From Alphaproteobacteria bacterium (GTDB lineage Bacteria; Pseudomonadota; Alphaproteobacteria; Reyranellales; Reyranellaceae): a stretch of DNA of 64,000 bases. Under the pieces are notes generated by a model. The model saw only the letters and a program-made list of their open reading frames with translations, had not been told where the DNA came from and did no database searches. Numbering within the stretch: the first letter of the stretch is position 1; every line of letters starts with the position of its first letter. Of the stretch, positions 17,641 to 25,495 are shown one piece after another. The translations under genes were made by a program, and so were the position numbers. The DNA is taken from positions 1 through 64,000 of the forward strand of contig CANJHI010000004.1 of assembly GCA_947474005.1 (NCBI GenBank), read 5' to 3'.

Positions 17641-17694
17641 CCCGCTTTTGGCGGGGGTCGGGCACTATCTTACCGAGGTCGGGGTGTGTCAACG
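17641..17694 (-). promoter_or_regulatory. promoter of argD-argF-hslO with a hairpin at the transcript start
   Basis: Read on the minus strand, TTGACA (17694-17689) and GATAGT (17671-17666) are 17 bases apart, a strong sigma-70-like promoter. The predicted start near 17659 is the first base of a stem CCCCCGC/GCGGGGG (17659-17641) with a five-base loop. A hairpin at the extreme 5' end is typical of mRNA-stabilising structures. After it come AATTTT and the argD Shine-Dalgarno, so attenuation is possible but less likely. Confidence 0.7.
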
Positions 17695-17763
17695 TCGGCC
17701 ACGGGCGCCGGTGTCAGCGTCTTGAGGGCCTCCGACCCCTCTGCTAGGAGAGCCGCCGTTCCA

Positions 17764-19521
17764 ATGGACCCGCTTCCTTCACGCAACACCCGGCTCGCCC
17801 AGCGCCGCGCCGGTTTCGCCTCGGCGTCCGAGATGCTGGACTATGCGGCCCAGGGCCAGACCGGCATCTCTTTCTACAATGCCAAGGGCGAGCTGCTGAC
17901 GGCGCTCGCCTGGCGCGAAGTCCGGGAACGGGCCCATGTCACTGCCCGCAAGCTGATCGGGGCGGGATTTGCCGTCGGCGAGCGGCTCCTGATCACGGCC
18001 GACACTTGGCCTGGCTTCTTCGATTCATTCTTTGGTGCCCAGTATGCCGGGCTGATCCCCGTCCCGGTGTCGATCCCGGTCGGGATCGGCGGCAAGGACG
18101 CCTACCTCGACCAGCTTCGTCGGCAACTGGCCGCTTCGGGAGCAGTCGCAGCCGTCGGCATCGATGATCTTGCGGGATTCCTGGCCGCTGCCGCCGGGGA
18201 ATACCCGGCGGTTCGCCTGCACGGCGGCAAGGGCATCCTCGATGCGCTGCCCGAGAAGGCGGTCGACCTCCGGCCGCTCGGCCCCGGCGACCTCTGCTAC
18301 ATCCAGTTCTCCTCGGGCAGCACGCGCCACCCGCACGGCGTGCAGATCACCCAGCGCGCCCTGATGGCCAATCTCGCCGGCATGACCGGGCCGGCGGGCC
18401 TCGACGTGATCCCAGGCGATCGCGCCGTGAGCTGGCTGCCGCTCTATCACGACATGGGCCTGATCGGATTCCTGATGGCCCCGCTCAGCTGTCAGCTCTC
18501 GATCGACTACCTGACACCGCGCGACTTCGCGCGCCGGCCGATGCAGTGGCTCAACGTCATCTCGCGCAATCGCGGCACCATCTCCTACAGCCCGAGCTTC
18601 GGCTACGACCTGTCGACGCGGCGCGGCGTCACGCAGGTGCCGGCCGGCCTCGATCTGTCGTGCTGGCGGCGCGCCGGCATCGGCGGCGACATGATTCGTC
18701 CCGAGGTGCTCAATCGCTTCGCCGACGCCTTCGAGCCTTCGGGCTTCGATCGCAAGGCCTTCATTCCGAGCTACGGCATGGCCGAGGTGTGCCTGGCCAT
18801 CACCTTCAGTCCCAAGGGCGTGGGCGTTCGCACCGATGTCGTCGACCGCGTCGCGCTCGGCAAGGATCAGGCGGCCATCCCGGCGGCCAATCCGCAGGAC
18901 GCGCAACGGGCCCGCAGTTTCGTGCTCTGTGGTCGGGTGCTGCCCGGTCATCTTCTCGAGGTGCGCGGCCCCGACGGCAAGCTGCTGGCCGACCGCGGAG
19001 TGGGGCGCATCTTCATCAAGGGCCCGAGCGTGATGCCGGGCTATTTCGGTGAGCCGGAAGCCAGTCGGGAGGTGCTTTCGGACGACGGTTGGCTCGATAC
19101 CGGCGATCTTGGCTATTGGCTGGCGGGCGAGATCGTTGTCACGGGCCGGGCCAAGGATCTGATCATCATCAACGGCCGCAATGTCTGGCCGCAGGACATC
19201 GAGTGGGCGATCGAAGCCCGGGGCGTCGTGAAAAGCGGCGACGCCGCGGCCTTCTCCATCGATACCGGCGCAGGCGAGCGCGTGGTCGTGGCGGTGCTGG
19301 CACGCGTGTCCGGCAAAGAGGAGCGGCTGGCCCTGGCGCGCGACGTCGCAGGCGCGGTGCGCGAGGCGATCGCCGTCGATTGCGACGTCGCCCTGGTGCC
19401 GCCGACGTCGGGTCTGCCGATGACGACTTCAGGCAAGCTCAGCCGGACGCGGACGAAGGCCAACTATCTCGCCGGCCTCTACGCGGCCCCGGCCTCGCCT
19501 CCGAAGCCCGTCGCGGCCTGA
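17764..19521 (+). CDS. aasR: fatty acyl-AMP ligase (ceramide cluster acyl-activating enzyme)
   Basis: 585 residues, adenylate-forming superfamily, FAAL branch. It would activate a fatty acid as acyl-AMP and load it on the neighbouring acyl carrier protein. Key motifs are YIQFSSGSTRHPHGV (P-loop-like A3), SWLPLYHDMGLIGFL (diagnostic of FAALs), a PSYGMAEVCLAIT A5 region, and DTGDLGYWLAGEIVVTGRAKDLIIINGRN (A7/A8). The C-terminal GLPMTTSGKLSRTRTK has the catalytic Lys. I start at ATG 17764; GTG 17686 would overlap the argD promoter. The symbol follows the acyl ligase of the Caulobacter ceramide gene set. It is 10 bases before the reductase gene. Confidence 0.87.
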   Translation: MDPLPSRNTRLAQRRAGFASASEMLDYAAQGQTGISFYNAKGELLTALAWREVRERAHVTARKLIGAGFAVGERLLITADTWPGFFDSFFGAQYAGLIPVPVSIPVGIGGKDAYLDQLRRQLAASGAVAAVGIDDLAGFLAAAAGEYPAVRLHGGKGILDALPEKAVDLRPLGPGDLCYIQFSSGSTRHPHGVQITQRALMANLAGMTGPAGLDVIPGDRAVSWLPLYHDMGLIGFLMAPLSCQLSIDYLTPRDFARRPMQWLNVISRNRGTISYSPSFGYDLSTRRGVTQVPAGLDLSCWRRAGIGGDMIRPEVLNRFADAFEPSGFDRKAFIPSYGMAEVCLAITFSPKGVGVRTDVVDRVALGKDQAAIPAANPQDAQRARSFVLCGRVLPGHLLEVRGPDGKLLADRGVGRIFIKGPSVMPGYFGEPEASREVLSDDGWLDTGDLGYWLAGEIVVTGRAKDLIIINGRNVWPQDIEWAIEARGVVKSGDAAAFSIDTGAGERVVVAVLARVSGKEERLALARDVAGAVREAIAVDCDVALVPPTSGLPMTTSGKLSRTRTKANYLAGLYAAPASPPKPVAA

Positions 19522-19531
19522 GGCGATTCCG

Positions 19532-20458
19532 ATGAGTAGGCTGGTCGCGGTCACCGGCGCCACGGGGTTCGTCGGGCCGCATCTCGTTTCAGCGCTGGCC
19601 CGGCGCGGCTGGAAGCTTCGTCTGCTGGTCCGGCGCTGGTCGCCGCTGCCCTCGCTGCCCGGCGTCGACGCCGAGATCGTGCTGGGCGACCTTGCCGACG
19701 AGGGCGCGCTCCGGCGCCTGGTCGACGGGGCCGACACGGTGATCCACGCCGCCGGCCTCATAAAGGCGCGGGCGCCGGCCGACTTCATGGCGGTCAACGG
19801 CGTGGGGACGGCTCGCCTGTCGGCACTCGCGCCCCAGGCACGCTTCGTTCTGCTGTCGTCGCTCGCGGCGCGTGAACCCCAGCTTTCGGCCTACGCCGAA
19901 AGCAAGCATGAGGCCGAGCGGGTGGTGGCCGGGCGCACGGGTCCCTGGCTCGCGATTCGGGCGCCCGCGATCTATGGCCCGGGCGACCGCGAAACGCTGG
20001 CCTATTTCCGCGCCGCGGCTTGGGGCCTGGCGCCTCGGCCTCGGCTGAATAATGCCCGCCTGGCCCTGATCCACGTCGAGGATCTGGCCGAAGCCCTCGC
20101 CGCGGCCGTCGAGCGTCCGCCGTCCGACTCGGTCTACGAGATCGATGATGGCCGGCAAGGCGGGTACGGCTACGGCGATATGGAGGCGGCGGCTGCCGCT
20201 GCGCTGGAACGGGCTGTGCGGTCGCTACCGATTCCGCGCGGTATCATGAAGGTTGTCGGATGGGCCAATGGCTTGCGACAGACTCTGGGCGGGTCGCCGC
20301 AGATCCTGACGAGTTCCAAGGTGCAGGAGATGTTTCACCCTGACTGGACAGTTCATGACCACCGCCTGGCGGCAACGATCGCTTTCCGGGCCCGTTACGG
20401 CCTCCGAGCCGGATTTCGCGACACTGTATTGTGGTATCGCCGTGAGAACTGGCTCTAG
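19532..20458 (+). CDS. cerR: NAD(P)-dependent epimerase/dehydratase, ceramide reductase-like
   Basis: 308 residues, extended SDR. The Rossmann motif GATGFVG is at residues 9-15. The catalytic YxxxK is Y121-K125 (YAESKHEAE), with VLLSSLA holding the active Ser before it. In Caulobacter the CerR enzyme, an NDP-sugar-epimerase-like SDR encoded beside spt, reduces 3-oxo-ceramide (or 3-ketosphinganine). The position here, between the FAAL and ACP/SPT genes, makes that assignment likely. On sequence family alone it could be another atypical SDR. Confidence 0.82.
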   Translation: MSRLVAVTGATGFVGPHLVSALARRGWKLRLLVRRWSPLPSLPGVDAEIVLGDLADEGALRRLVDGADTVIHAAGLIKARAPADFMAVNGVGTARLSALAPQARFVLLSSLAAREPQLSAYAESKHEAERVVAGRTGPWLAIRAPAIYGPGDRETLAYFRAAAWGLAPRPRLNNARLALIHVEDLAEALAAAVERPPSDSVYEIDDGRQGGYGYGDMEAAAAAALERAVRSLPIPRGIMKVVGWANGLRQTLGGSPQILTSSKVQEMFHPDWTVHDHRLAATIAFRARYGLRAGFRDTVLWYRRENWL

Positions 20459-20463
20459 GACGT

Positions 20464-20495
20464 GTGAAACACTGCGTAACAAATTGTTATTTCAC
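20464..20495 (+). promoter_or_regulatory. AT-rich inverted repeat between cerR and acpR
   Basis: GTGAAA (20464-20469) and TTTCAC (20490-20495) flank a perfect 13-base palindrome TAACAAATTGTTA (20477-20489). It stands out as AT-rich in a GC-rich operon and lies just before the ribosome binding site AAGGA of the ACP gene. It could be an operator, a processing hairpin, or a translation-control stem that separates ACP/SPT expression from the upstream genes. Confidence 0.5.
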
Positions 20496-20504
20496 AAGGA
20501 ATCG

Positions 20505-20870
20505 GTGTTTCTGCCACAAGGTGGCATGCCTGACCCCGGGACCGGAGAGCCGCTCTTGCGCACAGCCCATCAATTGATCGTCGAAAACGACGACATCGCC
20601 AGCACCCTCGAATTGCCCCGCCTCGCGTCGCGCGTCGACGTGATCCGGGAGATTTGCCGTCATCTGGCGCCGTACCAGGCTGGCGAAAGGCCGATTGTTG
20701 GCGCGACCGTCATCGCCAAGGACCTGACCATCGATTCGCTGGCGATCATGGACATGGTCATGGAACTCGAGGACAGCTTCGACGTGTCGATCCCGATGAA
20801 CGTCGTGGCCGAGATCCATACCGTCGACCAGCTCGCCGACACGATCCTGGACCTGCGCTCCAAGCGCTAA
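20505..20870 (+). CDS. acpR: acyl carrier protein of the ceramide cluster
   Basis: About 121 residues from GTG 20505, which has AAGGA 4-5 bases before it; ATG 20526 (114 residues) is the alternative. The carrier domain is at about residues 45-120. The phosphopantetheine Ser is about residue 78 in TIDSLAIMDMVMELEDSFDVSIP. A 40-residue N-terminal extension is longer than in housekeeping AcpP. A dedicated ACP (AcpR) beside spt is part of the known Caulobacter ceramide gene set, delivering acyl groups to SPT. It is 5 bases before spt. Confidence 0.85.
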   Translation: MFLPQGGMPDPGTGEPLLRTAHQLIVENDDIASTLELPRLASRVDVIREICRHLAPYQAGERPIVGATVIAKDLTIDSLAIMDMVMELEDSFDVSIPMNVVAEIHTVDQLADTILDLRSKR

Positions 20871-20875
20871 TCAAA

Positions 20876-22105
20876 ATGGGTTTGTTCGACCGTCACGCGG
20901 GCCTGCTCGAGGCGTACCGCGACGTCCGGACCACCGGGGCCGACCCCTTCCAGATCCGCATGGAGCGGGTGCTGTCGCCGACCGAGGCGATCATCAACGG
21001 CCGCAAGATGCTGCTGGTCGGCACCAACAACTATTTCGGCCTGACGTTCGATCCTTCCTGCATGGAAGCCGCCATTGAGGCGATCCGTGCCGAAGGTACC
21101 GGCACGACCGGCTCGCGCATCGCCAACGGCAGCTACAGCGAGCACATCCTCCTCGAGGAGGAGATCGCTGAATTCTACGGCAAGAAGCACTGCATGGTCT
21201 TCACGACCGGCTACCAGGCCAATCTCGGGGTGATTTCCACCCTGGTCGGCCAGGGCGACCACTTGCTGATCGACGCCGACAGCCACGCCTCGATCTACGA
21301 TGCCTGCAAGATGACCCAGGCCGAGGTCGTGCGCTTCAGGCACAACGATCCGTCGAGCTTGGAGTCCCGGCTCCGGCGCCTGGGCGACAAGCCCGGCAAC
21401 CGGCTGGTGATCCTGGAAGGTATCTATTCGATGCTGGGGGACAGCGCCCCGCTCCGGGAATTCGTCGACGTCTGCAAGAAGTACGGCGCCTATGTGCTGG
21501 TCGACGAGGCCCATTCGCTGGGCGCGCTCGGCGAGACCGGCCGCGGCCTCTGCGAATCGACTGGCGTGCTGGACGACTGCCATTTCATCGTCGGGACCTT
21601 TTCCAAGACCCTGGGCGCCATCGGCGGCTACTGCGTCTCCAACGATCCTGATTTCGACGTCCTGCGCGTCACCGTGCGCTCCTACATGTTCACCGCTTCG
21701 CTGCCGCCGTCGATCGTGGCGTCGGTCCGCCAAGCCCTGCGGGTCGTGAAGGCCCGGCCCGAGCTGCGCAAGCAGCTGTGGGACAATGTCGCCACCCTCT
21801 ATGACGGCCTCGCTGCCCAAGGCTTCAAGCTCGGCCCCGAGCATGGCCCGGTGGTGGGCGTCCATCTGCCCGACCGCATGCTCGCCATCGGCTTCTGGCG
21901 CGCGATGCTCGATGCCGGGATCTACGTGAATGTCGCCGTGCCGCCGGCCACGCCGAATGGCGTCTCGCTCCTGCGCTGCTCGGTTTGCGCCGCCCATACG
22001 CCGGAACAGCTCCAGCACATGATCGAGGTCATGACCGGGATCGGCCGACAGCTCGGGGTCATTTCCGGGCCACCGAAGCTGCGCGTCGTCGCCGGCAACC
22101 GCTAG
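20876..22105 (+). CDS. spt: serine palmitoyltransferase
   Basis: 409 residues, alpha-oxoamine synthase family (PLP fold type I). It condenses serine with an acyl thioester to 3-ketosphinganine, the first step of sphingolipid synthesis. Family marks are GTNNYFGLTFDP, EGTGTTGSRIANGSY, DADSHASIYDAC with the stacking His137, VDEAHS with Asp210/His213, and the PLP Lys244 in GTFSKTLGAIGG. The C-terminal PPATPNG-LLRCS block with Arg367 closely follows Sphingomonas SPT. The second Arg before PPATP (Arg378 in that enzyme) is Val355 here. ATG 20876 gives normal length. The acylated ACP is probably its donor. Confidence 0.93.
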   Translation: MGLFDRHAGLLEAYRDVRTTGADPFQIRMERVLSPTEAIINGRKMLLVGTNNYFGLTFDPSCMEAAIEAIRAEGTGTTGSRIANGSYSEHILLEEEIAEFYGKKHCMVFTTGYQANLGVISTLVGQGDHLLIDADSHASIYDACKMTQAEVVRFRHNDPSSLESRLRRLGDKPGNRLVILEGIYSMLGDSAPLREFVDVCKKYGAYVLVDEAHSLGALGETGRGLCESTGVLDDCHFIVGTFSKTLGAIGGYCVSNDPDFDVLRVTVRSYMFTASLPPSIVASVRQALRVVKARPELRKQLWDNVATLYDGLAAQGFKLGPEHGPVVGVHLPDRMLAIGFWRAMLDAGIYVNVAVPPATPNGVSLLRCSVCAAHTPEQLQHMIEVMTGIGRQLGVISGPPKLRVVAGNR

Positions 22106-22174
22106 GTTCGATACTCGTCCCGCTTGACCGCCATCTCGCTTGACCCCAGGGGCCGGGCGGTGGATCACCCTTTC

Positions 22175-23095
22175 ATGTTCACGCTGGCGCATCTGTCCGA
22201 CCCGCATCTGCCGATGCCCACGGCGCGTGCCCTCGATCTCCTCGGCAAGCGTATGACGGGCTATCTCAACTGGTGGCGGCACCGCGTGCACGTGCATGCG
22301 CCGGAGGCGCTGGCCGGCATCGTGGCCGACATCAAGGCGCAGAAGCCCGATCACATCGCGCTCACCGGGGATCTGGTGAATATCTCGTTGCCGGCGGAGT
22401 TCCGCCGTGCCGCCGAGTGGCTCGCCGCCCTTGGCGGCCCAGACCTGATCACCGTCATTCCCGGCAATCACGATGTCTATGTACCGACGGACTGGCGCGA
22501 GAGCCTGGGTCTATGGGGTGCCTATCTCGCCGGAGACGGCGCGCCGGTCGCCGATGGCTTCGAGGCCTTCCCGACGGTGCGTCGGCGTGGCCCGGTGGCG
22601 CTGGTCGGCCTGTCGACCGGGGTTCCCAAGCCACCCTTGCTGGCGACTGGCACACTGGGCGAGGCGCAGATTGCCCGTGCTGAGCGGCTGCTCGCCGAGA
22701 CAGGGCGCGAGGGCCTGTGCCGCGTCGTGCTGATCCATCATCCACCACTCACCACCGAATCGCGTTTCAAGCGTCTGACCGATGCGGCCGCGTTCCAGGC
22801 GATGATCCGGCGGGTCGGCTGCGAGCTCGTTCTGCACGGGCACAATCACCGCAGCGAGGTGGCGCGCATCGCCGGTCCGCAAGGCGACATCCCCGTCATC
22901 GGCGTCACGTCGGCGTCAGCTGCACCGGGTAGCAAGTACGGGCGTGCCCGGTATCACCTGATCGGCATCGAGCGCGAGGGCGCCGGCTGGCGCATCGCCG
23001 TCGATATCCGCGCACTGAGCGCCGATGGCGAAGGGTGCGAGCCCGATGGGCGCATCGTGTTTCAAAGCGGCGGAACGGTCGCCAAGGCAGCTTGA
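22175..23095 (+). CDS. calcineurin-like metallophosphoesterase in the ceramide cluster
   Basis: 306 residues from ATG 22175, where MFTLAHLSDPHL opens the fold; GTG 22160 and TTG 22124 are in-frame alternatives. All metal and phosphate ligands are present: SDPHL (D9, H11), TGDLVN, IPGNHDVY, LIHHPPL and LHGHNHRSE. No signal peptide or membrane segment is seen, so it is cytosolic, possibly membrane-peripheral like LpxH. It lies between spt and the ceramide synthase-like gene, suggesting a phosphosphingolipid, phosphorylated precursor or headgroup donor as substrate. That is inference; no substrate motif is readable. Confidence 0.85.
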   Translation: MFTLAHLSDPHLPMPTARALDLLGKRMTGYLNWWRHRVHVHAPEALAGIVADIKAQKPDHIALTGDLVNISLPAEFRRAAEWLAALGGPDLITVIPGNHDVYVPTDWRESLGLWGAYLAGDGAPVADGFEAFPTVRRRGPVALVGLSTGVPKPPLLATGTLGEAQIARAERLLAETGREGLCRVVLIHHPPLTTESRFKRLTDAAAFQAMIRRVGCELVLHGHNHRSEVARIAGPQGDIPVIGVTSASAAPGSKYGRARYHLIGIEREGAGWRIAVDIRALSADGEGCEPDGRIVFQSGGTVAKAA

Positions 23096-23102
23096 GGCGG
23101 AA

Positions 23103-24251
23103 ATGGCATCGTCCGACATCGTGGTCACGCCGGTCAGCGGAAAGTCCGACCTCAAGGAATTCATCGGCCTGCCCAAGCGGCTCTACGTTGGCCACAAGGG
23201 CTGGGTGGCGCCGCTCAACGTCGAACGACAAGAGGCCTTCTCGCCCAAGAAGAATCCGCTGTTTGAGCACGCCGAGGTTCAGTTCTTTGTCGCGCGACGG
23301 GCCGGGCGGGTCGTCGGTCGCATCTCTGCCCAGGTCGATCGCGCCCATCTTGAACATTACAACGACAGCACTGGTCAGTTCGGTTGCCTGGTGGCCGAGG
23401 ACGATCCCGCCATTTTCGCCGCGCTGTTTGCCGCCGCCGAGGCCTGGCTGAAGGCCAAGGGCATGGTGCGCGTGACCGGTCCGTTCAGCCTTTCGATCAA
23501 CGAGGAGGTGGGCCTTCTGGTCGACGGCTTCGACAGCCGTCCGGTGCTGATGGTGCCCTACGATCCGCCCTACGCCGGGGCGCGGGTCGAGGCCTGCGGC
23601 TATGTGAAAGCGAAGGACCTCTTTTCCTACGACTACGACGTCCAGAATGCGCCGGAGACGATCGGCCGCAAGCTGCTCGACCGCGCCGGCCTTGCCGGGC
23701 GGGTCAAGGTCCGAACCGCCAACATGAAGACGTTCGACGCCGAGGTCCGCACCCTGGTCGGCATCTTCAACGACGCCTGGAGCGACAACTGGGGCTACGT
23801 GCCCTTCACCCAGGCCGAGATCGACCATGCCTCCAAGGCGTTGCGCCCGGTGATCGTGCCGGAACTCGCCGTGTTCGTGGATGTCGACGACGAGACGGTT
23901 GCCTTCATCCTGGCTCTCACCAACCTCAGCGAGGCGACGGTCGATTTCAACGGCGCGCTCAATCCCTGGAACCTGGCAAAGCTGCTGTTCAGGCTCAAGA
24001 TCACCGACGTCCACAGCACGCGGGTGCCGCTGATGGGCGTGAAGAAGAAGTTCCGCAATCACCCGCTGATGGGCGCCGGGCTTGCCATGATCGCCATCGA
24101 CCACCTGCGTGCCAACGGCAAGCGGCTGGGCAAGACCTCGGCCGAACTCGGCTGGATCCTCGAAGACAACAAGGCGACCAACAACATCATCCGCTCGGTC
24201 GGCGGCGTTCATTACAAGACCCACCGGATCTACGAGAAGGCGCTGGGGTGA
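23103..24251 (+). CDS. bcerS: GNAT-like N-acyltransferase, bacterial ceramide synthase (bCerS)-like
   Basis: 382 residues. The C-terminal part resembles a GNAT acyltransferase: ELAVFVDVDDETVAFILAL strands, LMGVKKKFRN, GLAMIAIDHLRANGKRLG, and WILEDNKATNNIIRSVGG with the typical N-x-x-x-N helix before HYKTHRIYEK. This is the kind of protein identified in Caulobacter as the bacterial ceramide synthase, which N-acylates the sphingoid base. Start ATG 23103 has GAGG just upstream, 8 bases after the phosphoesterase stop. Its stop overlaps the MFS start (GTGA). The family alone gives only N-acyltransferase; the ceramide role rests on cluster context. Confidence 0.8.
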   Translation: MASSDIVVTPVSGKSDLKEFIGLPKRLYVGHKGWVAPLNVERQEAFSPKKNPLFEHAEVQFFVARRAGRVVGRISAQVDRAHLEHYNDSTGQFGCLVAEDDPAIFAALFAAAEAWLKAKGMVRVTGPFSLSINEEVGLLVDGFDSRPVLMVPYDPPYAGARVEACGYVKAKDLFSYDYDVQNAPETIGRKLLDRAGLAGRVKVRTANMKTFDAEVRTLVGIFNDAWSDNWGYVPFTQAEIDHASKALRPVIVPELAVFVDVDDETVAFILALTNLSEATVDFNGALNPWNLAKLLFRLKITDVHSTRVPLMGVKKKFRNHPLMGAGLAMIAIDHLRANGKRLGKTSAELGWILEDNKATNNIIRSVGGVHYKTHRIYEKALG

Positions 24252-25495
24252 GCGCACCGCCGCCCGGCGCCGCCCGCCCGGCGTCGGCCTTCGCACCCTT
24301 CGGCAACCGTGCCTTTCGGCTGCTGTGGACCGCCAACGTGCTGTCCAACACCGGCGGCTGGATGGCAACCACGGGGGCGGCGTGGGAGATGACCAGCCTG
24401 ACGCAGGAGCCGATCTTCGTGGCGCTGCTGTCGGCGGCGGGCACCTTGCCGATGTTCTTGTTCTGCTTCTTTGCCGGTGTCCTGGCCGATCGGTTCGATC
24501 GCCGACGGTACATCATCGTCTGCCAGGTCTGGATGATGGGGGTGGCAGCCGCCTTGGCGGTGCTGGCATTCTTTGGCCAGCTCGATCACTGGAGCCTGCT
24601 CGGTCTAAGCTTCTGCATGGGTCTGGGCAACGCCATGAACGCGCCGGCCTGGCACGCCGTCGTGCCCGAGATCGTCTCCGGGCCGCACCTCCGCCCTGCC
24701 ATCGCGCTCAACAGCGCGGGCTTCAACCTCGCCCGCACGGTGGGTCCGGTGGTCGGCCAGATCCTTCTCAGCCTGGTCGGCGTCTTCATGCTCTTCGCCA
24801 TCAATGCCTGCACCTACATCGGCGTCATCTTCGCCATGCTGCGCTGGCGCAGACCGGCTGAGGCGAAAGCCGCCCAACGCCGCGAGGGCCTGGTCGAGGC
24901 GGCACGGACCGGCATTGCCTTCGTGCGCGGCTCTGGCGAACTCAAGGCGATCTTCGCCCGTGGCCTCTGCTTCTTCGTGCCCGGCATCGCCGTCGGCACT
25001 CTTCTGCCGGTGATCGGCCGTTTCGAACTCGGTCTCGACGAGTTCGCCTTTGGCATCCTCTACGCCGTGTTCGGCGCCGGCGCGGTGGCGGGCGCTGTCG
25101 TCATGCCGACCTTCAACCGCCTGCTCGGGCCCGACCGCGCCAACATCTGGGCGATGGGCATCCATACGGCGGCCACGCTGGTGATCGCCCTGGTCATGAC
25201 GCCTCTCGTGGTCGGCGGCTGCATTGCCCTCTCCGGCGCCTGCTGGATCACGGTGATTGCCAACAACGGCACCTCCGTTCAGGCGATCCTCCCCAATTTC
25301 ATGCGGGCGCGCGGCATGGCGGTACACCAGATGGTGTTTTTCGGCGCCATGGTCGTGGGCTCCCTCCTGTGGGGCAAGATCGCCACCCTGTTCGGTACCC
25401 AGGCGTCGCTCATTGCTTCGGCGATCGCCTTGGTGCCGTTCACGATGCTGGCGGCCTCGATCCGGTTGCCGGGCTCGTCTCTGCCGCGGCCCTGA
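24248..25495 (+). CDS. MFS transporter, EntS/DHA3-like
   Basis: 415 residues from GTG 24248, which overlaps the acyltransferase stop by 4 bases. Ten to twelve membrane segments are visible. The MFS loop 2-3 motif appears as GVLADRFDRRRY near residue 83. FGNRAFRLLWTANVLSNTGGWM at the start and PTFNRLLGPDRAN mid-protein fit the enterobactin-exporter (EntS)-like DHA3 group. Translational coupling to the ceramide synthase-like gene suggests a lipid, lipid-precursor or lysophospholipid transport or flipping role. That is inference; many EntS-like proteins export small molecules. Confidence 0.85.
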   Translation: MSAPPPGAARPASAFAPFGNRAFRLLWTANVLSNTGGWMATTGAAWEMTSLTQEPIFVALLSAAGTLPMFLFCFFAGVLADRFDRRRYIIVCQVWMMGVAAALAVLAFFGQLDHWSLLGLSFCMGLGNAMNAPAWHAVVPEIVSGPHLRPAIALNSAGFNLARTVGPVVGQILLSLVGVFMLFAINACTYIGVIFAMLRWRRPAEAKAAQRREGLVEAARTGIAFVRGSGELKAIFARGLCFFVPGIAVGTLLPVIGRFELGLDEFAFGILYAVFGAGAVAGAVVMPTFNRLLGPDRANIWAMGIHTAATLVIALVMTPLVVGGCIALSGACWITVIANNGTSVQAILPNFMRARGMAVHQMVFFGAMVVGSLLWGKIATLFGTQASLIASAIALVPFTMLAASIRLPGSSLPRP

